Below, in pieces: positions 33,312-40,392 of a stretch of DNA of 64,000 bases. Made by a program: the position numbers and the translations under genes. The notes under the pieces are model-generated. The model saw only the letters and a program-made list of their open reading frames with translations. It made no database searches and was not told the DNA's origin. How positions within the stretch are numbered: the stretch's first letter is position 1; every line of letters starts with the position of its first letter. Source of the stretch: Streptomyces sp. NRRL WC-3626 (lineage in GTDB: Bacteria > Actinomycetota > Actinomycetes > Streptomycetales > Streptomycetaceae); contig NZ_JOCA01000024.1 in NCBI RefSeq assembly GCF_000718785.1, positions 62,001-126,000 of the forward strand, in the 5' to 3' direction.

Positions 33312-34952
33312 GTGCACACCCCCCACCCCCCTCGACCTCCGTACCCGCCGCCCGGCGGGGACCCGGGGGAATCCGACGAGTTCCTCGCCGTCCGGTTGCG
33401 GGGCCGTCCGGACGGCGAGGCCGGCTATTCCGTCGCGCTGCTCACGGCGCGGCACTGGCAGTCGATGCACGAGTACGCGGCCATCTGCCTGGCCACGTCG
33501 GGGCAGCTCGCCGCCACGGTCACCGCGGCCGCCCTGCACCGGGTGCTGGACCGGGTCGCCGTCGGCGAATCCGCCGTCGCACTCCGGCCGGTGCTGCTGG
33601 TGGGCGTGCGGGACACGGTCCGGGAGTGGGCCGCGGACGATCGAATAGCCGAAGTTATGCCGGAGTTGCAGAAACCGGCGGGCGGACGCGGCATGCGCGC
33701 GGCCACGACCATGACTCCGGAAAACCGGACACTCGCCCAGCGGGCATTCCGGGCGCTGCCGGCGCGTACGCGCTGTTTGCTCTGGCATGCCGAGGTCGAG
33801 GCGGAGCCGATTTCCGTACCGGCCGGTCTGCTGGGCATCGACCCCGACATCGCGGCGGGCGCACTCGAACAGGCGCGGGACAAATTCCGTCAGGGTTGTG
33901 TCCACGCTCATCAGGAACTGGCACCGACCAAGGACTGCCGCTTCTACAACCGTCTGCTCGACGTCCCGATCCGGCGGGGTGGAGCCCTGCTGCCGGACGT
34001 ACGGCAGCATCTCGCGGAGTGCCGCTTCTGCCGGAACGCGGCCGAGCAACTCAGCCACTTCGAGGGCGGCCTGGGCCCGCTGATCGCCGAAGCGGTGCTC
34101 GGATGGGGCGCGCGGCGCTATGTCGACTCACGCCCGGGGCGCGTGAGCGCCGGGCCGCGCGGGGGGCGCGCGGCCCGGCGCCGGCGGCAGGGCGGCGACA
34201 GCGGGTCCGGCGGCGGCCGGCACCGGGTGCTGTCGCGGATCCCGGTCCCCGCACGCCTGGCGGGCCTCACCCTTCCGGACCCGGTGCGCTCCACCAGGAC
34301 CCTGCTGACCGGTATCGGCGCGGTGTCCGCCGGGGTGCTGGTGAGCGTGCTCATCGCCGGGTCCTCCACTCCGGACGGCGGTGCCACCGACCCGACGGGC
34401 ACCACCGCGGCGGGAGGGCGCGCGGCCATACCGTCCGCGTCCCCGCCCGGTGCCGCGGGGCTCCCCACGGCACCGGAGCGGACACGGTTGCGCAACATCG
34501 CCTCCGGCCTGTGCCTCGACACCCGGGGCGAGCCCCAGGACGGCTCCGGGACCCGGCTGGCGGACTGCACATCGGCCTGGACCCAGCAGTGGACGTACGA
34601 GGAGGACGGGCTGCTGCGCAGCGTGGCCGACCCCGGTCTGTGCCTGGACTCGCACAAGGACGCCGGTGTCGTCGTCCTCGGCACCTGCCCCGACGCGGGC
34701 GACCGGCGGGGCGCCGACGTGCGCTACGACCTCACCGTGCAGGGCGAGTTGGTGCCCCGCTGGGACGTCCAGCTGGCCCTCACCCCGGCGACCCCTGACG
34801 CGAACGCCGACATCGTCGTCAAGGTACGCGACCGCACGGTGAACCAGCGCTGGACCCCCGAACCGGTCCGCTCCACCACGGGCTCCCTGTCCATCACCGG
34901 GACCCACACCCCGCCGGCCCGCCACGCAAGGCTCGCCGAACCGGTGACGTGA
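33312..34952 (+). CDS. Sigma-factor-like, zinc-finger, transmembrane and ricin-lectin fusion protein
   Basis: GGAAGGA (33296-33302) favours the GTG at 33312 over the earlier ATG, giving 546 residues. Residues about 20-120 resemble sigma region 2 (SMHEYAAICLA, ALHRVLDRVAVGESA). Residues about 134-205 resemble region 4 (RTLAQRAFRALPARTRCLLW, LLGIDPDIAAGALEQARDKF). Then comes an anti-sigma-like zinc motif (HLAECRFCRNAAEQL). A basic linker leads to one membrane helix at about 325-350 (TLLTGIGAVSAGVLVSVLIA). A ricin-B beta-trefoil follows at about 396-535 (IASGLCLDTRGEPQDGSG, WTQQWTYEEDG). The lectin faces outside and the sigma-like part inside. Confidence 0.8.
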   Translation: MHTPHPPRPPYPPPGGDPGESDEFLAVRLRGRPDGEAGYSVALLTARHWQSMHEYAAICLATSGQLAATVTAAALHRVLDRVAVGESAVALRPVLLVGVRDTVREWAADDRIAEVMPELQKPAGGRGMRAATTMTPENRTLAQRAFRALPARTRCLLWHAEVEAEPISVPAGLLGIDPDIAAGALEQARDKFRQGCVHAHQELAPTKDCRFYNRLLDVPIRRGGALLPDVRQHLAECRFCRNAAEQLSHFEGGLGPLIAEAVLGWGARRYVDSRPGRVSAGPRGGRAARRRRQGGDSGSGGGRHRVLSRIPVPARLAGLTLPDPVRSTRTLLTGIGAVSAGVLVSVLIAGSSTPDGGATDPTGTTAAGGRAAIPSASPPGAAGLPTAPERTRLRNIASGLCLDTRGEPQDGSGTRLADCTSAWTQQWTYEEDGLLRSVADPGLCLDSHKDAGVVVLGTCPDAGDRRGADVRYDLTVQGELVPRWDVQLALTPATPDANADIVVKVRDRTVNQRWTPEPVRSTTGSLSITGTHTPPARHARLAEPVT

Positions 34953-35049
34953 CCCTCCCGCCGGGGCGGGGTGCGTCCGAACCCCCGTCCCGGCCGGCGC
35001 CGAGCCGGCAGCGCCCAACGGGCCCGGCGCGCGGGCCCGGCCGGGCCGG

Positions 35050-36219
35050 TCAGGGTGTGATGTCCGTGAGGTCGGCCGGGCCGATGGCCGCCGGGGTGGC
35101 GTGGCCCGAGAGGGCCAGGGTGAGGTCGAGTTCGGCGAGGAGGCAGCGGATGACGTGTTCCACGCCCGCCTGGCCGTCGAGACCGAGCCCGTAGACGTAC
35201 GGGCGTCCCAGCAGGACCGCCCGCGCGCCGAGGGCGAGCGCCTTGAAGACGTCGTCGCCGGTGCGCACCCCGCTGTCGAACAGCACGGTGAGCCGGTCGC
35301 CGACGGCCGCCGCCACACCGGGCAGCGCGTCCGCCGCCGCGATCGCCCCGGCCACCTGGCGGCCGCCGTGGTTGGACACCACTACGCCGTCCATCCCGGC
35401 GTCCGCCGCGAGCCGGGCGTCGTCGGGGTGCAGCACCCCCTTCAGGACGATCGGGCCGTCCCAGTTCTCCCGCAGGAACGCCAGGTCCGGCCACGACTTG
35501 GCCGGGTCGGCGAACATGCCGACGAAGTGCATCACCGCCGCGTTCGGATCCTCGTGCACCGGCTTGGCCAGCCCCGCCCGGAACGCCGGGTCGGAGAAGT
35601 AGTTCGCGGTGCCCACACCGTGCAGGAACGGCAGATACGCCTGGTCCAGATCGCGCGGGCGCCAGGACAGCAGGGGAGTGTCGAGCGTGACCACGAGCGC
35701 CGTGAACCCGGCGGCCCTCGCCCGGTGCAGGAAGCTCCGGGCCACCTCCACGTCCTTCGGCCAGTACAGCTGGAACCAGCGTTCCGCCTCACCCATCGCC
35801 TCCGCGACCTCTTCCATCGGAGTGCTGGACGCGGACGACAGCACGAACGGAACGCCCTGCGCGGCCGCCGCCCGCGCGGCGGCCGGCTCGGCGTCCGGAT
35901 GCATGATCGACAGCACCCCGACCGGTGCCAGCGCCAGCGGCGCCGGCAGCGAGCGGCCCAGCACCTCGACCGACAGATCCCGCTCGTGCACGTCCCGCAG
36001 CATGCGGGGCACGATCCGACGGCGTGCGAGCGCGGCCCGGTTGGCGCGGGCGGTACTGCCGTCGCCGGCGGAACCGGCGACATACCCGACCGGCCCGGGC
36101 CCCAGCCGCCGCTCGGTCAGCTCCTCCAGCCGGGTCAGATCGGTCGGCAGCCGGGGCACGGCCCCTGTCATCCCGTTGAGATAGATCTCGTACTGGAAGT
36201 CGCCCCAGTGCTTCGCCAT
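35050..36219 (-). CDS. FMN-dependent alpha-hydroxy-acid oxidase (lactate 2-monooxygenase-like)
   Basis: The 389-residue protein is a TIM-barrel flavoprotein. It has the N-terminal YVAGSAGDGSTARANR, FMN-contacting PLALAPVG and LSSASSTPMEE, VLKGVLHPDDA with the flavin Lys, and VVVSNHGGRQV with catalytic His and Arg. It would oxidise L-lactate or another 2-hydroxy acid with O2. The length and the FQYEIYLNGM start resemble lactate 2-monooxygenase, which releases acetate and CO2, but an oxidase cannot be excluded. A perfect palindrome lies just upstream. Confidence 0.88.
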   Translation of the reverse strand: MAKHWGDFQYEIYLNGMTGAVPRLPTDLTRLEELTERRLGPGPVGYVAGSAGDGSTARANRAALARRRIVPRMLRDVHERDLSVEVLGRSLPAPLALAPVGVLSIMHPDAEPAAARAAAAQGVPFVLSSASSTPMEEVAEAMGEAERWFQLYWPKDVEVARSFLHRARAAGFTALVVTLDTPLLSWRPRDLDQAYLPFLHGVGTANYFSDPAFRAGLAKPVHEDPNAAVMHFVGMFADPAKSWPDLAFLRENWDGPIVLKGVLHPDDARLAADAGMDGVVVSNHGGRQVAGAIAAADALPGVAAAVGDRLTVLFDSGVRTGDDVFKALALGARAVLLGRPYVYGLGLDGQAGVEHVIRCLLAELDLTLALSGHATPAAIGPADLTDITP

Positions 36220-36251
36220 CCGCCCCGCCTCGTCTCCTCGAGCCACGCCGT

Positions 36252-36279
36252 CCCGCGCATACTGGCCGGTATGCGCGGG
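36252..36279. promoter_or_regulatory. Perfect 11-bp-arm palindrome upstream of hydroxy-acid oxidase
   Basis: CCCGCGCATAC (36252-36262) and GTATGCGCGGG (36269-36279) flank TGGCCG, 33 bases upstream of the oxidase start. The ATAC-N6-GTAT core looks like a dimeric repressor operator of the TetR or GntR type. No regulator gene is adjacent. Confidence 0.55.
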
Positions 36280-36641
36280 GCGCGTCCAGCGCCGGGGGCC
36301 ATGACCGGGTCGTCGCGGGGGCGTTCCCATGAACACAAGGCGTCGACGAACGGTCTGCCGAGAACAGAATCGGAATGTTTCAGGCCGATTGCGGAGCGGC
36401 CGTATTCCGGCCATCTGGCCACATCGCGCGCCCCGCCTCCGTGCGGTTCCTGGGCGCACCACTCCGGCTTCCGTGACTTCACGCCACTGATTCAACACGC
36501 AATGTTACTGAAACCCGCATGCCCGAGGTGAAGTTCCGGCGCCGACTCGGCAGACTCCGGCACGCCGGTTCGGCACCGACCGAGCACGAGCCGGCGACTC
36601 GTCGACATCGACTCGTCGACACGAGCGGAAGGATGCACACA
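36280..36641. promoter_or_regulatory. Intergenic region upstream of the protease-inhibitor gene, with 13-bp direct repeat
   Basis: No gene was recognised. CGACTCGTCGACA occurs twice with period 14 (36595-36607 and 36609-36621), 20 bases before the inhibitor start. Each copy contains the palindrome GTCGAC, so the leader mRNA can form alternative hairpins. The promoter itself is not evident. Confidence 0.45.
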
Positions 36642-37076
36642 ATGCGGAACACCGCGCGCTGGGCCGCCACCCTCGGCCTCACGGCCGCCGCCGTCTGCGC
36701 ACCCCTGTCCGGGGCGGCGCTGGCCGCTCCGGGAACCGCCCCGTCCGCGCTCTACGCCCCGTCGGCCCTGGTGCTCACCGTGGGCCACGGCGAGAGCGCG
36801 CCGACCGTCACGCCGGAACGCGCGGTCACCCTGACCTGTGCCCCGGGATCGTCGGGCACCCACCCGGCCGCGGGGGCGGCCTGCGCGGAGCTGGCCGGCG
36901 TCGGCGGCGACCCCGCCGCCCTGACGATGAGAGAGGGCGCCTTCTGCACCAAGGAGTACGCCCCGGTCCTCATCACCGTCGACGGGGTGTGGCGGGGACA
37001 GCGCGTCTCCTACGAGCGGGTCTTCCCCAACGAGTGCGTGATGAACGCTCACGGTCCGAGCGTCTTCGCGTTCTGA
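36642..37076 (+). CDS. SSI-family secreted protease inhibitor, trypsin-type reactive site
   Basis: AAGGA at 36629-36633 supports the ATG at 36642, giving 144 residues with a signal peptide to about residue 28. The mature chain matches Streptomyces subtilisin inhibitors, including [18 protein letters not shown], four Cys for two disulphides, and the conserved [19 protein letters not shown] end. By alignment with SSI (Met73-Val74), the reactive site is Lys104-Glu105 in FCTKEYAP, so P1 is Lys and trypsin-like proteases are the expected target. It probably limits secreted proteases during development. Confidence 0.93.
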   Translation: MRNTARWAATLGLTAAAVCAPLSGAALAAPGTAPSALYAPSALVLTVGHGESAPTVTPERAVTLTCAPGSSGTHPAAGAACAELAGVGGDPAALTMREGAFCTKEYAPVLITVDGVWRGQRVSYERVFPNECVMNAHGPSVFAF

Positions 37077-37164
37077 GACCGGGATCGCACGGTTCCCGTG
37101 ACCGCGTGGCGGCCGGCGGATTGGGGAGTGCCGGCCCTCCCGCGGAACGTGCGGTCTCGTGCAA

Positions 37165-37203
37165 GGAGGCCGGCGGGCGGAGTGGGGCCGCCCGCCGGCC
37201 TCC
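37165..37203. terminator. Very strong terminator between inhibitor and CDGSH genes
   Basis: A perfect 16-bp stem, GGAGGCCGGCGGGCGG and CCGCCCGCCGGCCTCC, with a 7-base loop (AGTGGGG) lies 88 bases after the inhibitor stop and 24 bases beyond the converging CDGSH stop. It can serve both directions. Confidence 0.8.
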
Positions 37204-37227
37204 GGGCTGTTCACGGATCCCGCCGGC

Positions 37228-37425
37228 TCAGGCCCGGTCCCGGTGACTGGTGTCGCACCACGGATAGCGGCGGCTGCGGCGGCAGGTGCACAGAGCCACC
37301 CGGAAGCGGTCGGAGGCGACGACCGTGCCGTCCTCCAGCTCGACCTCGACCGGCCCCTCCACCAGCAGCGGGCCCTTGCGCCGTACGGTGACGCGTCGCG
37401 GGGTGTCAGACGGGGAGTTCGGCAC
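37228..37425 (-). CDS. CDGSH-type iron-sulfur protein
   Basis: The 65-residue protein from a GTG start ends in CTCRRSRRYPWCDTSHRD. This is the CxC..S...P.CD..H pattern that binds one [2Fe-2S] cluster with three Cys and one His. It is a single small domain, the usual bacterial form, and likely transfers electrons or clusters in the cytoplasm. Its start overlaps the methyltransferase stop by 20 bases, so the two are translationally linked and share an operon with the di-iron protein. Confidence 0.9.
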   Translation of the reverse strand: MPNSPSDTPRRVTVRRKGPLLVEGPVEVELEDGTVVASDRFRVALCTCRRSRRYPWCDTSHRDRA

Positions 37426-38059
37426 GGATCACCACCAGCTCCTCCTTGTCGTCGGCCGCGGTGAGCAGCCCCCGTTCCCGCAGCCAGCCCTCCCTGCCGC
37501 GTACCACCGGGCCGAAGGCGATGTGCCGGCGCCGGATCACCGCGGCCTTCATCCCGGCCTCCCGCAGCCGCCCGACCGTCGGGCCGGGGCCGCTGAGCGC
37601 CGACTGCACCAGCAGCAGCACCCCGCCCGTCCGCAGCAGCGCGGGCGCCTCCCCGCAGATCCGGTCCAGGACCAGCCGCCCGTCGCCGCCCGCGTCCCAG
37701 GCACGGGCCGCACCGCGCGGCGGCGTACCGCGGCCGGGCGCCGGAACGTACGGCGGATTGGCGAGGATCAGGTCGTACGACTCACCCCGTACGGGTGCGA
37801 ACAGATTGCCGCGCCGCACCCGGACCGGAACACCGGCCCGCAGCGCGTTCACCCGCGCCGTGCACACCGCGCGCCGGGACACGTCCACCGCGGTCACCCG
37901 GCAGCCGCGCCTGGCGGCCTCCACCGCCAGTGCGCCGGATCCCGTTCCCACGTCGAGCACACGCGCGCCCGGCGGGACGGGTTCGTCGGACAGGGCACCG
38001 GCCAGCAGCTCGGTGTCCTCCTGAGGGGCGTACACGCCCGGTGGTGCCAGTGGATTCAC
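37406..38059 (-). CDS. PrmC/HemK2-like class I methyltransferase
   Basis: The start is set at the GTG at 38059 (NPLAPPGVYAPQEDTELLA), giving 217 residues. SAM-binding motif I is VLDVGTGSGALAVEAA and the catalytic NPPY lies in LILANPPYVP, the motif of enzymes that methylate Gln/Asn side-chain or base amide nitrogens. The eukaryotic HemK2 group and archaeal homologues have the same short form without the N-terminal bundle. It lies 22 bases after the di-iron gene and overlaps the CDGSH gene. Its substrate may be a neighbour protein or a small molecule. Confidence 0.85.
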   Translation of the reverse strand: MNPLAPPGVYAPQEDTELLAGALSDEPVPPGARVLDVGTGSGALAVEAARRGCRVTAVDVSRRAVCTARVNALRAGVPVRVRRGNLFAPVRGESYDLILANPPYVPAPGRGTPPRGAARAWDAGGDGRLVLDRICGEAPALLRTGGVLLLVQSALSGPGPTVGRLREAGMKAAVIRRRHIAFGPVVRGREGWLRERGLLTAADDKEELVVIRAELPV

Positions 38060-38081
38060 AAACCGCCGGGTACCCCCGCGA

Positions 38082-39095
38082 TCAGGAGATATGGGTGAAC
38101 TCCCGTGACAAAGGAGTCCGCAGTGACGACCGGCCGGCGCCCCAGTCCGCGAGCAGCCGCCCGCCCAGCAGATCCTCGGTGAACACGGTGGCGTCGACAC
38201 CGAAGGCGACGTCCGCCTCCAGCCACGGCTCCTCCTCCAGCAGACCGGCGACGACCTCGTGCCGCACCACCTGCTCGTGCACCGCGTCCGCCTCCACGTG
38301 CTCGTCGTAGAAGTGCTCGGCGGCGGGCCCCGCGCCCGTCCGGCGCATCGCCTCGGCGAGTCGCCGGGAGCCCGGCGAGGAGGTGATCTCGACCGTCGCG
38401 AAGTGGCCGACCAGCGCGCCCCTGAGGGAGCGGTGCAGGCCGAACAGGGACATCAGGTTCACCGTCACGAGCTGCTCGGCGCAGGCCGCGTCCAGATAGC
38501 GCCCGTACGCCGTGTCCAGGCCCAGGTCCGCCATCAGGCCCGCGAACAGACGCGCGTGCACGCGGTCGGCGCGGCCGCCGCCGTACTCGTCGAACTCCAC
38601 CGCGGCCATCGCCGCCTTGGCGCGCCCCCACAGCCTGGGCAGCACCCAGGCGTGCGGGTCGGCCTCCTTGAGGTGGTAGAGCGACCGCTGGGCGGCGTAC
38701 TCACGGATCTGCCACAGCTCGCCCTCGTCGCGCAGGAAGTGGCTGACCCCGGTGCCGTCCACCGGCTCGACCAGGATCCCGGCGAACGCCTCCTCGACGC
38801 CGTCGTGCCGCCGGGCGTCCGCCCGCAGCGCGGCGAGGAAACGCTCCTCCAGGGCGGCCCTGAAACCCAGCAGCTCCGGGTCCCATTCGAGATCCGCCGC
38901 CGCGTCCGCGAATCCGCGGTAGTGCAGCTCGTAACACGTATAGAGGGCGAGCTGCAGGTCGTCGCCGTACACGGGGGCCGCGGCGATCCCGTCGTACGAA
39001 GGCAGCGGGCCGCCACCGCGCAGCCGCTCCACGACGCCGCCGCTCAGGGGCCCGCGCGGGGCGGGCAGCCGGGGTTCCTCACGGGGGTGTTCCAT
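38082..39095 (-). CDS. Haem-oxygenase-like di-iron (iron-containing redox enzyme) family protein
   Basis: The 337-residue all-helical protein shows the features of the haem-oxygenase-like metal-oxidase superfamily (Haem_oxygenas_2). Spaced Glu/His ligands occur in REYAAQRSLYHLKEADPHAW, AAVEFDEYGGGRADRVHA and AEHFYDEHVEADAVHEQVV. Relatives include UndA, BesC, SznF and CADD, which use O2 and two irons for desaturation, C-C cleavage or N-oxygenation. It is the first gene of an operon with a PrmC-like methyltransferase and a CDGSH protein. The reaction is unknown. Confidence 0.85.
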   Translation of the reverse strand: MEHPREEPRLPAPRGPLSGGVVERLRGGGPLPSYDGIAAAPVYGDDLQLALYTCYELHYRGFADAAADLEWDPELLGFRAALEERFLAALRADARRHDGVEEAFAGILVEPVDGTGVSHFLRDEGELWQIREYAAQRSLYHLKEADPHAWVLPRLWGRAKAAMAAVEFDEYGGGRADRVHARLFAGLMADLGLDTAYGRYLDAACAEQLVTVNLMSLFGLHRSLRGALVGHFATVEITSSPGSRRLAEAMRRTGAGPAAEHFYDEHVEADAVHEQVVRHEVVAGLLEEEPWLEADVAFGVDATVFTEDLLGGRLLADWGAGRSSLRTPLSREFTHIS

Positions 39096-39148
39096 GCGGC
39101 CCGGGTACCCGGACGGCGCAAGGGCACCCCCGCCGGCGGGGTACTCCC

Positions 39149-39250
39149 GAGCAACTGGAGAAGGACGGGGTGGCGGTCGACGTCGTCCGCGCGGTGGACC
39201 TGGACATCGCCCCGGGCGTGATCAGCGAGGCCGTGCACGACGGCGACGGG
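39149..39250 (+). pseudogene. Remnant of a flavodoxin/NADPH-dependent FMN reductase gene
   Basis: A 34-codon stretch between the di-iron and Ppx genes reads like an internal piece of a flavodoxin-fold oxidoreductase (LEKDGVAVDVVRAVDLDIAP followed by GVISEAVHDGDG). It has no plausible start and no FMN-binding N-terminus, and the similarity stops abruptly. The open frame continues only as antisense of the Ppx gene. It is best read as a decayed gene fragment. The call depends on recalled family sequence. Confidence 0.35.
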
Positions 39251-39275
39251 CTCTTCCTCTCCTCGTACGTCCGGG

Positions 39276-40286
39276 TCAGCCGCGTGCCGCGGCGATGCGC
39301 AGCGGTACGGGCTCGGCGGCCGCCGTCTCCTTCTCGCTCAGGCGGGCGATCTCCGCCCACCAGGACGGGCCGTCCTCGAGGTGGCGCAGCAGTACGCCCT
39401 CGCGCAGCGCCCAGGGGCAGATCGTCACCGTCCGCAGACCGGTCAGCTTCATCACCGTGTGCCCCACCACCGCGCCCGCCAGACTCTGCGCGGCACGCGG
39501 CGCGGAGATACCGGGCAGCCGGGCGCGGTCGGCCGCGGGCAGCGCGGCCAGCCGGTCGATCGCCCCGCGCAGGTCCGCGCAGGACAGCTCCCGGTCCACG
39601 AACGGCCCGTAGCGTCCCGGCGCGGCCCCGCAGAGCCTGCCCAGCTGCTGGAAGGTGCGGGAGGTGGCGACCGCGGTGCGGGGCCCCTCCCAGCGGATCC
39701 GGGCCGCCACGTCCCGCAGTTGGTGCCGCACCCGGCGGCGCAGCGCCCGCACCTGCTCCGGGGTGGGGAGTTCCGTGTCCGCGAAGTACTCGTGGGTGAG
39801 CCGGCCCGCCCCCAGCGGCAGCGAGGCCACGAAGTCCGGCAGCCGGCCGCGTCCGAAGGCGACCTCCAGCGAACCCCCGCCGATGTCCACCAGGGCCAGC
39901 GGCCCGCACCGCCACCCCATCCAGCGCCGGGCGCCGAGGAAGGTGAGCTCGGCCTCCACCTCGCCGGGCAGGGTGCACAGGTCGACGCCGGTCCGGTCAC
40001 GGACCGTGCGCAGAACCTCCTGCCGGTTCGGGGCGCCGCGCACCACGGCGGTCGCGAACGCCAGGGGGGACGACGCGCCCCACCGCGCGGCGGTCCTGTC
40101 CGCCGCCGCGACCGCCTCCACCAGCCGCTCCACCGCCTGCGGGGGAACCGGCCTTCCGGGCGTGACCTGTTCGGAGAGCCTGAGCGGCCACTTCGCCGTG
40201 TGCACCGGCAGGGGCGCCCCGCCCGCCGTGTCCGCCACGACGAGTCTGACGGTCTTCGATCCGACATCCATCACGCTGGTCCGCAT
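39276..40286 (-). CDS. Ppx/GppA-family exopolyphosphatase
   Basis: The 336-residue protein from the ATG at 40286 has the actin-like ATPase fold of the family. It shows the N-terminal MDVGSKTVRLVVAD phosphate loop, FATAVVRGAPN, VDIGGGSLEVAFG with the second phosphate loop, and LPLGAGRLTHEYF. Members cleave terminal phosphate from polyphosphate or pppGpp. It is the short, actinobacterial form without the C-terminal HD-like domain. It lies 106 bases beyond the exporter operon stop on the same strand. Confidence 0.88.
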   Translation of the reverse strand: MRTSVMDVGSKTVRLVVADTAGGAPLPVHTAKWPLRLSEQVTPGRPVPPQAVERLVEAVAAADRTAARWGASSPLAFATAVVRGAPNRQEVLRTVRDRTGVDLCTLPGEVEAELTFLGARRWMGWRCGPLALVDIGGGSLEVAFGRGRLPDFVASLPLGAGRLTHEYFADTELPTPEQVRALRRRVRHQLRDVAARIRWEGPRTAVATSRTFQQLGRLCGAAPGRYGPFVDRELSCADLRGAIDRLAALPAADRARLPGISAPRAAQSLAGAVVGHTVMKLTGLRTVTICPWALREGVLLRHLEDGPSWWAEIARLSEKETAAAEPVPLRIAAARG

Positions 40287-40392
40287 GGCCCGTGGGTACC
40301 CACTTACCGCGCGGATCAACGGACGGCGGCGCGCATACGACGAAGAAGCGCCCAGGTGTGACCGGACGGTGACCGTTCGCCGGCGTCCCGGT

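Noticed and set aside
39170..39799. 209-codon plus-strand gene
   Set aside because: Only the first portion resembles a protein family; the rest is antisense to the Ppx/GppA gene with shadow composition. Only a remnant is annotated.
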